64,000 bases of DNA from Desulfosporosinus youngiae DSM 17734 (GTDB lineage Bacteria > Bacillota > Desulfitobacteriia > Desulfitobacteriales > Desulfitobacteriaceae). Shown here in pieces: positions 43,718-52,936 of this stretch (position 1 is its first letter; every line of letters starts with the position of its first letter). The stretch lies in the NCBI RefSeq assembly GCF_000244895.1, contig NZ_CM001441.1, positions 1,178,001 through 1,242,000 on the forward strand, in the 5' to 3' direction. The notes beneath the pieces were generated by a model that did not search any database, was not told the origin of the DNA, and saw only the letters and a list, made by a program, of their open reading frames with translations. The position numbers and the translations under genes are program-made.

Positions 43718-43906
43718 ATGACAGTTTCTGGATTGGAAAAGCAAAAAGAACAAGCGATTAACTCAAAGGATTTGCTAAAAAAGGAGCAGGCCAAGGGCCT
43801 AAAACCGGATTGCACGGATGATCTGAGAATTAAGATTAAGAAGGCACTTGAAGCAGAGAATTTATGCTATGACTGTGAAACTGGATTTCATTATATGAAA
43901 CAATAA
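43718..43906 (+). CDS. Small protein of unknown function, 62 residues
   Basis: A lysine/glutamate-rich 62-residue product, probably helical (EKQKEQAINSKDLLKKEQ), ending in a CYDC pair (residues about 52-55). The start ATG 43718 is preferred over GTG 43706 because GTGGAG lies 5-10 bases before it. No family recognised. It precedes the acetyl-CoA synthetase gene by about 155 bases. Confidence 0.6.
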   Translation: MTVSGLEKQKEQAINSKDLLKKEQAKGLKPDCTDDLRIKIKKALEAENLCYDCETGFHYMKQ

Positions 43907-44061
43907 CTTATGCAAGTTATTAATTACTTTATCGAACTAATTCCGTTTTTTAGGAAAAGCAGTGGTTTCAAGGATCGGCCTGTCAAAAGGTGCTTGTCTT
44001 GATGGAGAGAGTTACAATCCAGTGCAAAGCAGGCAAAGTTATCACATTGGAGGATGGTATT

Positions 44062-46371
44062 ATGGAAGAGAAACAACGAGAAGGATTAATGGAGGAAAAT
44101 CGCTTGTTTTTCCCTCCTAATGAATTTAGTTCAAAAGCTATAATTCAAAACCCTGAAATTTATGAACTAGGGCAGGACCGGGAAATGTTTTGGAGCGAAC
44201 AGGGAAAACGGTTAGACTGGTTTAAGCCATGGGATACAGTTCTGGAATGGAACCCTCCCTTTGCCAAGTGGTATGCCGGCGGAAAATTAAATGCAGCCTA
44301 TAATTGCTTAGACAGGCATTTAAAAGGAGCGCGTCGGAATAAAGCGGCGCTAATCTTTGAAGGAGAGCTGGGAGAGCGAAGAGTATTAACCTATCAGGAT
44401 CTTTACCGCGAGGTAGCTCAGTTTGCGAATGTCCTTAAATCTTATGGTGTCGAAAAAGGAGATCGCGTGGCAATTTACATGCCTATGATTCCGGAGGCTG
44501 TGATCGCGATGCTCGCTTGTGCCAGATTAGGCGCTCCGCACAATGTAGTATTTGGTGGATTCAGTTATGAAGCTCTGAGGGATAGAATCCTCGATTCTCA
44601 AGCGAAGGTTGTTGTTACCTCGGATGGGAGTTATCGTCGCGGGAATATTATTCCCTTAAAGGAAAACGTAGATCAAGCACTCCGCTCTGTTACTTGGGTT
44701 GAAAAGGTGATTGTTGTGCAACGCACAGGTCAGCCTGTGGAAATGCAGGTTGGCCGGGATGCTTGGTATCACGAGGTTATTAAGAATGCCTCAATGGTTT
44801 GCCCGGCTGAGCCTATGGATGCGGATGATATGCTTTTTATTCTTTATACGAGTGGAACAACCGGAAAACCAAAAGGAATTGTCCATACGGTCGGCGGTTA
44901 TATGGTTGGGGTTTCAACAACTCATGAGTGGGTATTTGACCTTAAAGAAGAAGATGTCTATTGGTGTACCGCAGATGTGGGCTGGATTACAGGACATAGT
45001 TATTTGGTGTATGGGCCATTGTCGAATGGGGCAACGGTATTAATGTACGAGGGAGCACCAGATTTTCCGGAAAAGGATCGGTATTGGGAGATCATCGAGA
45101 AGTATGGAGTAAGTATTTTATATACGGCTCCAACGGCGATTCGTTCGTTTATGAAATGGGGGGAAAGCCATCCTTTAGGCAGGGATCTTTCCAGTCTGCG
45201 GCTTTTGGGTTCAGTTGGCGAACCGATTAATCCTGAAGCGTGGATGTGGTACTATAAACATATTGGGGGAGAGCGCTGTCCCATTGTAGATACCTGGTGG
45301 CAAACAGAAACAGGTATGATTATGATGACTCCTGTACCAGGGATTACTCCTATGAAGCCGGGATCGTGTACAACTCCTTTTCCCGGCGTTCATCTGGAAG
45401 TAGTAAATCACGGGGGTGAACCCGTTCAGAAAGGAGAGGGCGGGTATTTAGTTGTTCGTGAGCCCTGGCCGGCGATGTTCAAAACAGTCTATGGTGATAA
45501 CAAACGCTACGAAGACACATATTGGGGGCAATTCCCGGGTGTATATTTTACTGGGGACGAAGCAAAATGGGATGATGATGGTTATTTCTGGGTAATCGGA
45601 CGTGTGGATGATGTCATCAATGTCTCGGGGCATCGGATTGGAACAGCGGAAGTGGAAGGCGCTTTAGTAGATCATCCGGCAGTTGCGGAAGCGGCCTGCG
45701 TAGGCAGAGTCCACGAAATAAAGGGTCAGGCAGTCTTTGCTTTTGTCAGCTTAAAAGAAGGAGTTGTCATTCACGACCAGCTTATTGCAGACCTTAAGGC
45801 GCATGTTGCCCTTAAAATCGGTTCGCTGGCACGACCCGATGATATTTTTTTAACGGATGAACTGCCTAAGACTCGTAGCGGAAAGATAATGAGACGTCTC
45901 CTCAAAGATATTGCCGAGGGCCGGGCATTGGGGGATACCAGTACACTAGCGGATGCAGCGGTTGTTAATTTTCTGAAAAGGAATCTTAAAGACCAGAAAG
46001 ATCAAACAGTATCGAAGACTGCAATATTGGGTCGGAATAAGATTTCAATACCTGACACGGCTACGTTTAATCATTGTAAGGATGAATCTTATGAAGGATA
46101 CAGTTATACAGTTTGGTTTGCAACCCCTCCTAAGGATGGTTCACGCCATCCAATGACTCATTTTTATTGCTTCCAGTGGATAGAAAGACTAAACTTAGTT
46201 TCCGAAGTTGTTATGGCAATCACCAATATCATGTTAAACAATAAGGATGCATTCGAAACAATGTTTGCTGACGGAACACCGGATTTTAGCTATGCAGTGA
46301 TCAATGAAGGAAAAATTACAGATGATTTGGGAGAGGAAGGACAAATCTGTTTTTGCGGTTCCGAAGGCTAA
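44062..46371 (+). CDS. acs: Acetyl-CoA synthetase with C-terminal extension
   Basis: A 769-residue AMP-forming ligase, which activates acetate to acetyl-CoA. It has the phosphate loop [14 protein letters not shown] near residue 275, DTWWQTETG near 410, YFTGDEA near 500 and the acetylatable lysine in [14 protein letters not shown] near 610. Typical Acs is about 650 residues. Here about 125 more follow VNFLKRNL, including [15 protein letters not shown] and ending in CFCGSEG, with no match I recognise. ATG 44062 follows GGAGG; an upstream in-frame ATG would add 24 residues. The product of the aldehyde oxidoreductase (acetate?) could be its substrate. Confidence 0.95.
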   Translation: MEEKQREGLMEENRLFFPPNEFSSKAIIQNPEIYELGQDREMFWSEQGKRLDWFKPWDTVLEWNPPFAKWYAGGKLNAAYNCLDRHLKGARRNKAALIFEGELGERRVLTYQDLYREVAQFANVLKSYGVEKGDRVAIYMPMIPEAVIAMLACARLGAPHNVVFGGFSYEALRDRILDSQAKVVVTSDGSYRRGNIIPLKENVDQALRSVTWVEKVIVVQRTGQPVEMQVGRDAWYHEVIKNASMVCPAEPMDADDMLFILYTSGTTGKPKGIVHTVGGYMVGVSTTHEWVFDLKEEDVYWCTADVGWITGHSYLVYGPLSNGATVLMYEGAPDFPEKDRYWEIIEKYGVSILYTAPTAIRSFMKWGESHPLGRDLSSLRLLGSVGEPINPEAWMWYYKHIGGERCPIVDTWWQTETGMIMMTPVPGITPMKPGSCTTPFPGVHLEVVNHGGEPVQKGEGGYLVVREPWPAMFKTVYGDNKRYEDTYWGQFPGVYFTGDEAKWDDDGYFWVIGRVDDVINVSGHRIGTAEVEGALVDHPAVAEAACVGRVHEIKGQAVFAFVSLKEGVVIHDQLIADLKAHVALKIGSLARPDDIFLTDELPKTRSGKIMRRLLKDIAEGRALGDTSTLADAAVVNFLKRNLKDQKDQTVSKTAILGRNKISIPDTATFNHCKDESYEGYSYTVWFATPPKDGSRHPMTHFYCFQWIERLNLVSEVVMAITNIMLNNKDAFETMFADGTPDFSYAVINEGKITDDLGEEGQICFCGSEG

Positions 46372-46377
46372 GAGATG

Positions 46378-47553
46378 TTATTTCCAATTTTCGATAAGCA
46401 AACGAACAACATCGGCTCCGCCAATGATAGTTCCTATTGAACCGCCTAAGTTTGCTAAAGTAACTATTAATAGAATCCGAGTTACCTTGTTATTCCAAAA
46501 ACCTTTGAGGCTAAACACGTCCTCAGAAAGATTTTCAAAGTCTCTTACACTGGGGCGACGAAGATAAGCTTGTACAATTCCAGCGAACCATCCGGCTGCA
46601 ATGAGAGGATGTAAAGTAGTTATTGGAGCGACAACAAAGGCTGTCAAAATGGTGAGCGGATGTCCAAAAGCAAGCGCAGTGCCAAGCGCTGCAAACGATC
46701 CGGTCCATAGTATCCAGCTTAAGGTTTGTTGAACCCCTGCAGCAGGATTTGCAATAAACGTATAGGCAATAATCCCAATAATAAGGAGCGGTATTGTCCA
46801 GCCAATCACTTTCAGAGCCTTGGATTTAGCGGGTACCTGGGATAAACGTGCTAAATCGTGGTCGTTTTTTAGTTCTTCTTTAATACCGGGGACGTGAGCC
46901 GCACCTAAGACTGCAACGACTTTAGTCCCTGGCGCCTCTTTAATTTTTTGGGATAAGTATTGATCCCGCTCATCAATGAGCGGTACTTTTAATTTAGGAA
47001 AGTTAACAGTGAACTCTTTTAGTATAGAATTAAGCATATCTTGGGACTTCATTTTTTCTAAATCCTCTTCTGAAATATCTTCGTCATCAAAAATACTGAC
47101 GAAGATTCCGGTTAGAAGCTTTACTTTTCCCCAAAACCCGACACCTTCCCAAATCCGAGCAAAGGTTATTTGAATATTTCTATCAGCCAGTACGAGGTTT
47201 GCACCGATCTCTTTTGCCGATTCAGCCCCCTGAATCATTTCTTGTCCGGCATTAATCCCGAATTGTTTGGCAATCCGTTTTTGAAAGGAAGATATGACAA
47301 GATTTATTAAAAGTAAGGTAGCTTTTTTTTCTTTTATAATCTTAAAAATATCAGTCTCTTTCCACTTATTGCCTTCGATGATTGTTTTATAGCGCGGTTC
47401 ATCTAATTCAATACAAACAGAGTCAGGTTTTTCGGCTTCAATAACTTCTTTCACTAGGTCGGCGCTTTGCTTCGACACATGTGCAGTTCCAATAAGGATG
47501 AATTCTTTGCCATCTAAATTTAGGCGGGTAATGTTTTCGTTCTCTTCAAACAT
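46378..47553 (-). CDS. TraB/PrgY-family membrane protein
   Basis: A 391-residue protein with the TraB domain in the N-terminal 230 residues (LIGTAHVSKQSADLVKEVIE, CIELDEPRY, and the catalytic-like AVLGAAHVPGI) and several transmembrane helices in the C-terminal 160. The family includes pheromone-shutdown protein PrgY of enterococci and eukaryotic TRABD. It is thought to be a metal-dependent protease of the ChaN/Tiki fold. It is convergent with acs, separated by only 6 bases. Confidence 0.88.
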   Translation of the reverse strand: MFEENENITRLNLDGKEFILIGTAHVSKQSADLVKEVIEAEKPDSVCIELDEPRYKTIIEGNKWKETDIFKIIKEKKATLLLINLVISSFQKRIAKQFGINAGQEMIQGAESAKEIGANLVLADRNIQITFARIWEGVGFWGKVKLLTGIFVSIFDDEDISEEDLEKMKSQDMLNSILKEFTVNFPKLKVPLIDERDQYLSQKIKEAPGTKVVAVLGAAHVPGIKEELKNDHDLARLSQVPAKSKALKVIGWTIPLLIIGIIAYTFIANPAAGVQQTLSWILWTGSFAALGTALAFGHPLTILTAFVVAPITTLHPLIAAGWFAGIVQAYLRRPSVRDFENLSEDVFSLKGFWNNKVTRILLIVTLANLGGSIGTIIGGADVVRLLIENWK

Positions 47554-47708
47554 AACGACCTTCCTTTATCGTGCTCTTCTTTATCCATGTAGCAGACCCT
47601 ATTTGTAAGCGATTTCCATGTTTTATATACTCATTTCCCACAAGGTTTATTGTACTCTACTTATCTCTGTCCGACAAATTAGTTTTTAAATAAAATCAGA
47701 AAAGGAAA

Positions 47709-47751
47709 TGCAAGAAGCACGTTGGTTGTCCAGGCCAACGTGCTTCTTGCA
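47709..47751 (-). terminator. Perfect 17-bp stem, terminator for the Fe-S gene on the minus strand
   Basis: TGCAAGAAGCACGTTGG (47709-47725) is exactly complementary to 47735-47751 around a 9-base loop. Read on the minus strand it is followed by a T-rich tract (TTTCCTTTTC). It lies about 100 bases beyond the stop of the gene at 47850-49463. Confidence 0.7.
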
Positions 47752-47849
47752 TTAACTATCTACATTCCTTCCGCAAAAGGGAAGAAGACTAGAGGGCTGT
47801 AAAGTATGCTATGAGAACTCTCGGAACCTGATTAAGAAGTGCACAAAGA

Positions 47850-49463
47850 TTATTCCAAGAACTCTAAAAATGGTTTTTTCATACTAACTAAGGCGTTTAC
47901 CATAAGTTCTACTAAACCACCGTATTGTACATTAAACTTTTCTGTCACCTCGTAGAACTCTAGAATATCCCGAATTGCTCCCTTGCAGTTAGAACAAGGA
48001 GCACAGACATATTTAGGCAGGTCAGCATTCTCCATACTATCCTGAAAGGCTCCAAGGATTTGGTTAAACTTCATGCGAGAACTAACTTTATTTCTCCACT
48101 CAGAAAAATTCATGGAATTCGTAATAGCAAATCCGCCGCCGCCGCCACAGCAGTAATTGTCGACTCCATGGGGAGTCATTTCCCTAAACTGCGGGCAAAT
48201 TGCTTTTATAACTTTCCGCTGCGGCTCAACGATTCCCATTCCCCGGACATAGTTACAAGGGTCATGAAGTGTCACAGGAAAGTTATTCCTGCTGGGATCT
48301 AACCTTAACCGTCTTCTTTTGACCATATCCCAAAGAAGAGGGAGACAACTTTCTACAGGAACTTTAGCATCACCATACATCATACGATCCCCTACGATGG
48401 CCGAAGCTTTATGGGCATGCCCACACTCAGCGATAACGATTCTATTGACCCCCAGTTCTTTAGCGACTTTCATCTGCAGTGTAGCTAAGGCTCTTGCCTG
48501 AAAATCATCATACCAGATGCCGTAGTTTACATTGTCATATCCTGCTATTTCACTACTGAGGGTCCAGCTGAGGCCGGCTTCTTCAAAGAGAATGGCAAAA
48601 GCGATCGGGTTTTCCGGCCAGGCCATATACTCTCCTGCATTATGCAATAAAAGGATATCGGCACCTTTTTTGTCCATTGGAAATTTAATTTTCAACCCAT
48701 ACTTTTCCTCGATATCCTCTTCTAAAAATTCTATCGTATCTAAAAACGCAGGTTTGGTAATTCCCGTAGACGAACCGGTCTTAAGTTGGAGGACTGTACC
48801 TTTTTTATGCAAAGGTTGAGGAGCAATACCTAATTCCTGGCTGAAAATCTTACGGATCTCTTTCGTAAAAATAGCGTTATCTAAGCCCAGGGGGCAGGTT
48901 TGAGCACAACGCCGGCAAAGATTACAGCGATAAGCCAGTTCTCCAAGCCGAGCTATTGTTTCCCAGTTCACATCGATATCTGCTCCGACAAAACTGCCCA
49001 GGAGCTTTCCGCTTTTGGTAAAGTATTTCTTGACAATTTTTCGAAGAACTTCGGAACGGAAAATGGGCCGGTACAGCTCATTTTTGCCGGACGCCTCGTA
49101 GATATGGCAGGCGGCTGAACAAGTATCACATTTGGCGCAGTATTCAAACGATAATAAATATGGCTGAAGCATTCCGTTGTTGGCATCAGAAAAGCTTTTT
49201 TCTAAGCCGCTAAGGAACTTGCGGACAAATTCGTCTTCTTCCTCTTTAGATTTTGGCCGATTTAAAGTATCAATACCAACGTAGCCATCTAATGAAGCAC
49301 AGAATTTTTCTTTCCAAGCAGGCTTAGGATCCGTTAAGGGAGGTTCCATTCCCGGTTTATCATAGGGCGGAAATAAAGGCATCAACTGTTCAGATTCCAG
49401 TTTGATTAGTTGCTCGTCCGATCCTCCCATATCTTTAGGGCGTAAATCTCTTTGATTGATCAT
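47850..49463 (-). CDS. HdrD/DsrK/TmcB-like dicluster Fe-S protein
   Basis: A 537-residue cytoplasmic or peripheral protein. It has two [4Fe-4S] ferredoxin motifs (CAKCDTCSAACHIYEASG near 110 and CNLCRRCAQTCPLGLD near 190) and a C-terminal CCG region (HDPCNYVRG, NYCCGGGGGFA) that ligates the special [4Fe-4S] centre of heterodisulfide reductases. This order fits the HdrD-like subunits of respiratory complexes such as DsrK and TmcB. No membrane partner is adjacent. Its promoter carries the same operator pair as the divergent Orp-like operon, suggesting joint control. RBS AAAGGGGA. Confidence 0.87.
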   Translation of the reverse strand: MINQRDLRPKDMGGSDEQLIKLESEQLMPLFPPYDKPGMEPPLTDPKPAWKEKFCASLDGYVGIDTLNRPKSKEEEDEFVRKFLSGLEKSFSDANNGMLQPYLLSFEYCAKCDTCSAACHIYEASGKNELYRPIFRSEVLRKIVKKYFTKSGKLLGSFVGADIDVNWETIARLGELAYRCNLCRRCAQTCPLGLDNAIFTKEIRKIFSQELGIAPQPLHKKGTVLQLKTGSSTGITKPAFLDTIEFLEEDIEEKYGLKIKFPMDKKGADILLLHNAGEYMAWPENPIAFAILFEEAGLSWTLSSEIAGYDNVNYGIWYDDFQARALATLQMKVAKELGVNRIVIAECGHAHKASAIVGDRMMYGDAKVPVESCLPLLWDMVKRRRLRLDPSRNNFPVTLHDPCNYVRGMGIVEPQRKVIKAICPQFREMTPHGVDNYCCGGGGGFAITNSMNFSEWRNKVSSRMKFNQILGAFQDSMENADLPKYVCAPCSNCKGAIRDILEFYEVTEKFNVQYGGLVELMVNALVSMKKPFLEFLE

Positions 49464-49558
49464 ACTCAGTCTCCCCTTTCCACAAAGTTGACTACAAAAT
49501 TATGTAGTTAGTCTTTGAGGTTGAATCGCTTGTTTATATGAAGAAAACAAATGAAAGG

Positions 49559-49626
49559 GATAATAATTGACATATGCCCGTTTACGTTTATTATAGGGTC
49601 ATAGTAAACATATGTCAATTATTATC
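49559..49626 (-). promoter_or_regulatory. Inverted operator pair over the promoter of the Fe-S gene
   Basis: An 18-bp arm ending TTGACATATG (49559-49576) and its exact inverted copy starting CATATGTCAA (49609-49626) are 32 bases apart. One arm contains the -35 hexamer and the other lies just after the predicted start. The full palindrome TTGACATATGTCAA is implied. Confidence 0.75.
49590..49618 (-). promoter_or_regulatory. Consensus promoter of the HdrD-like gene
   Basis: Read on the minus strand: TTGACA (49618-49613), 17-base spacer, TATAAT (49595-49590). Both hexamers are perfect. Confidence 0.85.
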
Positions 49627-49722
49627 TTTAACTTACTTTGTCAAATAAAAGCTGGTCTTGAAGGCTGATTGAATTTCTGAAATCAAACAAAAAGATTTTA
49701 AAGAAGAAAATAAAACTGAGGA

Positions 49723-49781
49723 TTATTGACATATGTTCAAAAAGGAGTATAATTAGACTCGTAAAGGGCATATGTCAATAA
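49723..49781 (+). promoter_or_regulatory. Inverted operator pair over the promoter of the Orp-like operon
   Basis: TTATTGACATATG (49723-49735) and CATATGTCAATAA (49769-49781) are exact inverted copies 33 bases apart, the same geometry as the divergent promoter. One arm covers the -35 hexamer and the other the early transcribed region. Confidence 0.75.
49726..49753 (+). promoter_or_regulatory. Consensus promoter of the Orp-like operon
   Basis: TTGACA (49726-49731), 16-base spacer, TATAAT (49748-49753); start of transcription near 49760 and ribosome binding site AAAGGGGGGG before the ATG at 49798. Confidence 0.85.
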
Positions 49782-49797
49782 CAAAGGGGGGGTTATT

Positions 49798-50007
49798 ATG
49801 CCTCGCAGAGATGGTACGGGTCCTGAAGGACGTTCATCAATGAATGGCGGCGGCTTAGGGCTAGGGACTGGTTATAGAAGAGGTCCCGGAAAAAACTTTA
49901 TAAAAGATCCAAACGTAGTCAAAACCCAGAAAGAACGGCTGCAAGAGCAAAAAGAGCTGCTGGAAAGCAAGCTTAAACTAATTTACAAGCAATTAGAGAA
50001 TTTATGA
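49798..50007 (+). CDS. DUF5320 small protein
   Basis: A 69-residue protein with the typical start [12 protein letters not shown], a glycine-rich middle ([17 protein letters not shown]) and a C-terminal coiled coil ([20 protein letters not shown]). DUF5320 proteins commonly accompany NifX-like and MinD-like genes in anaerobes; function unknown. First gene of the operon behind the dual-operator promoter. Confidence 0.85.
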   Translation: MPRRDGTGPEGRSSMNGGGLGLGTGYRRGPGKNFIKDPNVVKTQKERLQEQKELLESKLKLIYKQLENL

Positions 50008-50069
50008 GGGCTGAATGTGGCAGGGGTTTGCTTCTGTCACGTTTGTTATTAATTGAGGTGAACGATATT

Positions 50070-50450
50070 ATGCCAAGACCACGAAAATGGAGAAAAGTGT
50101 GTTGTTTACCGGCAAGCAACCGATTCGGGCCGCTTAACACTTTGCTTAATCAGGCACATTTCGTAATTATGACGGTTGATGAGTATGAAGCGATACGACT
50201 CATTGATCTCGAAGGGTTTACGCAAGAAGAGTGTGCCGACCAAATGCATATTGCACGTACGACCGTTCAGCGTATCTATAATGATGCCCGAAAAAAACTT
50301 GCAGAATCCTTGGTGAAGGGAAAAGTGTTAAGAATAGAAGGCGGAGATTACAAGCTTTGTGACGGTCTTGAAAAAACATGTGGTTGTGGCGGCTGCCTCA
50401 AACATAGATTTGGCGGAGACCCTGTGAAAGATAAGACTGGTGGTGATTGA
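50070..50450 (+). CDS. DUF134 DNA-binding protein
   Basis: A 126-residue predicted regulator with the family start [22 protein letters not shown] and a sigma-factor-like helix-turn-helix around residues 50-85 ([29 protein letters not shown]). The C-terminus carries cysteines (CGCGGC) that may bind a metal or cluster. It is the only regulator in the operon and so the best candidate to bind the TTGACATATG sites. ATG 50070 follows GAGGTGA and is chosen over an upstream in-frame codon. It overlaps the next gene by 4 bases. Confidence 0.88.
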   Translation: MPRPRKWRKVCCLPASNRFGPLNTLLNQAHFVIMTVDEYEAIRLIDLEGFTQEECADQMHIARTTVQRIYNDARKKLAESLVKGKVLRIEGGDYKLCDGLEKTCGCGGCLKHRFGGDPVKDKTGGD

Positions 50451-50842
50451 TTATTTATTCTGAGAAAGTAATTGAACACTTTATGTGTCCTCAAAATGCC
50501 TATAGTATGCCGGATGCAGATGCTGAGGGAAGTTTTGGAGATCCCTCATGTGGAGATGCTCTCACGATCTTCATTAAGGTACAGGATGATTTCATTAAGG
50601 AGATCAGTTATCTGGTGTTTGGATGTTGTGCATCAATTGCCACATCAAGTATGACATCTGTCTTGGCTAAAGGCAAAAGCTTAGACAATGCCCTGAAGAT
50701 TACCGAAGAGGATGTCATCAAGGCCTTGGATGGCCTGCCCGATACTAAAGTACACTGCTCTAACTTAGGAGTCAGTGCTTTGCGAAATGCTGTTGCTAAT
50801 TATTATGAAAAGCAAAAATCTTATGTAAAGGAAGGATTCTGA
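50447..50842 (+). CDS. NifU/IscU-like Fe-S scaffold protein
   Basis: A 131-residue IscU-fold protein with the three conserved cysteine positions: GDPSCGD near residue 34, [11 protein letters not shown] near 63 and VHCSNLG near 104. It likely assembles and transfers an Fe-S or mixed-metal cluster in the cytoplasm. TTG start overlaps the preceding stop, and its own stop overlaps the next ATG (TGATG), so the operon is translationally coupled. Confidence 0.9.
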   Translation: MIIYSEKVIEHFMCPQNAYSMPDADAEGSFGDPSCGDALTIFIKVQDDFIKEISYLVFGCCASIATSSMTSVLAKGKSLDNALKITEEDVIKALDGLPDTKVHCSNLGVSALRNAVANYYEKQKSYVKEGF

Positions 50843-51210
50843 TGAAAATTGCGATCCCAGTCGATGACAAATCCATGGAAACAACTGTGTGCCAATCTTT
50901 TGGGCGTACACCCTATTATCTAATTTATGATACAGAATCAAAGGAGCCTGTTTTTTTAGATAATAGCGCCATAGCCAGTCAAGGTGGTGCAGGGATTAAG
51001 GCTGCTCAGACAATTGTGGATAACAAGGTTAGTGCACTTCTTACGCCCCGATGTGGGGAAAATGCTGCAGACGTTCTGAAAGCAGCCAATATTAAATTGT
51101 ATAAGACGCTTAATGCCTCAATTCAAGATAATATTGATGCTTTAAAGGAAGGGAAACTATCTCCTTTACAAGATATTCATCCTGGATTTCATGGTCATGG
51201 AGGAAAATAG
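50842..51210 (+). CDS. NifX/NafY-like dinitrogenase cofactor-family protein
   Basis: A 122-residue protein of the NifB/NifX/Orp family (KIAIPVDDKSMETTVCQSFGRTPYY at the start, GGAGIKAAQTIVD near 52). Members bind FeMo-cofactor precursors, and in Desulfovibrio the orange protein binds a Mo-Cu sulfide cluster. The tail is histidine-rich (HPGFHGHGGK). It sits between a scaffold gene and MinD-type ATPases, as in Orp clusters. Metal specificity cannot be read. Confidence 0.88.
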   Translation: MKIAIPVDDKSMETTVCQSFGRTPYYLIYDTESKEPVFLDNSAIASQGGAGIKAAQTIVDNKVSALLTPRCGENAADVLKAANIKLYKTLNASIQDNIDALKEGKLSPLQDIHPGFHGHGGK

Positions 51211-51211
51211 T

Positions 51212-52069
51212 ATGAAGATAGCTGTGCTAAGCGGGAAGGGCGGCACAGGCAAAACCCTTGTATCTGTAAATCTGGCAGCAGTGGCCAGAGAGGCCATTTA
51301 TATGGATTGTGATGTTGAGGAACCAAACGGGCATCTTTTTTTTCGGCCTAAGAATATTAAAACAGAAAAAGTGTCGGTAAGGATCCCTTACGCCGATGAA
51401 ACGCTTTGTAATGGCTGCCGCAAATGCCTGGATTTTTGTAAATTTAATGCCCTGGCGTTTATTATCAACAAGCCGATTGTCTTTGACGACGTTTGCCATT
51501 CCTGTGGCGGATGTGTGCTGCTCTGTCCGCAGAAGGCCTTATCCGAGAGAGAAAAGATCATCGGAGAAGTTCAAAGGGGTGTTTCTGAAAATGTTGCAGT
51601 GATCACAGGGATCTTGAATACGGGCGAAACATCGGGTATCCCTGTTATAAAGAAACTTTTGAATGACGTTCCGGCGGAGGCGGATTTGATCTTTATTGAT
51701 TGCCCCCCTGGAAGTGCCTGTATTGTAATAGAAAGCATCAAGGATGCCGACTATTGTATTTTAGTAGCGGAACCCACCTTGTTTGGTGTTCATAATCTTA
51801 ATATGGTCCATGAACTGATAAGGTTGTTTGACAAACCACATGGGGTCGTGCTTAACAAGTGTCTGGAGGGAGAAAATCCTGCCGAAAAATTCTGTATGGA
51901 AAAGGGTATTCAAATATTGGCCAGGATTCCTTTTGACAAGGAGCTTGGAAAACTAAATTCCGATGCGTTGATAGCAGCACGCGAAAACCAAAGGTATCGG
52001 GAGCTATTTTTTTCTCTGCTTCAAACTGTGACTAAGGAGGTGGGGTATGAAACAGTTACTAATCCTTAG
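51212..52069 (+). CDS. MinD-family ATPase with inserted ferredoxin domain (first copy)
   Basis: A 285-residue P-loop ATPase with deviant Walker A SGKGGTGKT at residues 8-16 and two [4Fe-4S] motifs inserted at about 63-110 (CNGCRKCLDFC, CHSCGGCVLLC). Such MinD-ferredoxin proteins occur in pairs beside NifX/Orp genes, where they are believed to help assemble metal clusters or position complexes. ATG 51212 follows GGAGG. It overlaps the second copy by 23 bases. Confidence 0.92.
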   Translation: MKIAVLSGKGGTGKTLVSVNLAAVAREAIYMDCDVEEPNGHLFFRPKNIKTEKVSVRIPYADETLCNGCRKCLDFCKFNALAFIINKPIVFDDVCHSCGGCVLLCPQKALSEREKIIGEVQRGVSENVAVITGILNTGETSGIPVIKKLLNDVPAEADLIFIDCPPGSACIVIESIKDADYCILVAEPTLFGVHNLNMVHELIRLFDKPHGVVLNKCLEGENPAEKFCMEKGIQILARIPFDKELGKLNSDALIAARENQRYRELFFSLLQTVTKEVGYETVTNP

Positions 52070-52922
52070 CGGCAAGGGTGGTACAGGAAAAACAACCATT
52101 GCCAGCGCTTTTATTCAGTTGTCAAATGCTCAAATGTATGCAGATTGTGATGTGGATGCACCTAATTTGCATCTGATTATGAACCAGGCAGTGGAAGCCC
52201 GACGATCAGATTATTATGGAATGCCCAAGGCAGAGATTGATCAGGCTTCATGTGTGCATTGTGACGTGTGCAGACAAAACTGCCGGTTTGATGCCATTCA
52301 GGCGGATATCGGTTATAAAGTCGATCACTTTGCCTGCGAGGGTTGCGGAGTGTGTGAAGCCCTTTGTCCGGCAGGGGCTGTATCATTAAAGCCTGCCAAA
52401 GCAGGAGAGTTAATGCTCTATGTGAAGGATTCGCTGTTTTCAACGGCGGAGCTTAAAATGGGGAGCGGTACCTCAGGGAAGTTGGTCACCGAGGTAAAAA
52501 AACTGTTGAAGTCTGTGCCGATAGATACGGGACTGGCAATCATTGATGGATCGCCGGGTATAGGATGTCCGGTGATCGCATCCCTAAGTGGGGTTGATAT
52601 GGTTCTGATTGTTGCAGAACCTTCTATCTCAGGGATCAGTGATATGGAACGCATCATTAAAACTGCGAAAAAATTTCAAACAAGAATTGCCATTTGCATC
52701 AATAAATTCGACACCAATATCGAAAATACACGAAAGATAGAGTCGTTTTGTCAGAAACTTTATCTGCCATGTACAGGAAGAATACCTTATGATCCAGCTG
52801 CTGTTAAGGCAATCAATCAAGGACAGAGCATCGTCGAGCTAGATTGCGCGGCTGGGCGTTCTGCCAAAATTGTTTTCGATAAGACGATTAAACTATTATT
52901 TAATGAAAGTTTAGCGTTGTAA
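52047..52922 (+). CDS. MinD-family ATPase with inserted ferredoxin domain (second copy)
   Basis: A 291-residue paralog of the preceding gene: Walker A SGKGGTGKT near residue 6, ferredoxin motifs CVHCDVCRQNC and CEGCGVCEALCP at about 69-110, and DGSPGIGCPV as the switch region. The tandem arrangement with translational overlap suggests a heterodimer. RBS AAGGAGGTGG lies inside the end of the first copy. Confidence 0.92.
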   Translation: MKQLLILSGKGGTGKTTIASAFIQLSNAQMYADCDVDAPNLHLIMNQAVEARRSDYYGMPKAEIDQASCVHCDVCRQNCRFDAIQADIGYKVDHFACEGCGVCEALCPAGAVSLKPAKAGELMLYVKDSLFSTAELKMGSGTSGKLVTEVKKLLKSVPIDTGLAIIDGSPGIGCPVIASLSGVDMVLIVAEPSISGISDMERIIKTAKKFQTRIAICINKFDTNIENTRKIESFCQKLYLPCTGRIPYDPAAVKAINQGQSIVELDCAAGRSAKIVFDKTIKLLFNESLAL

Positions 52923-52936
52923 GGAGTATGAATAAG

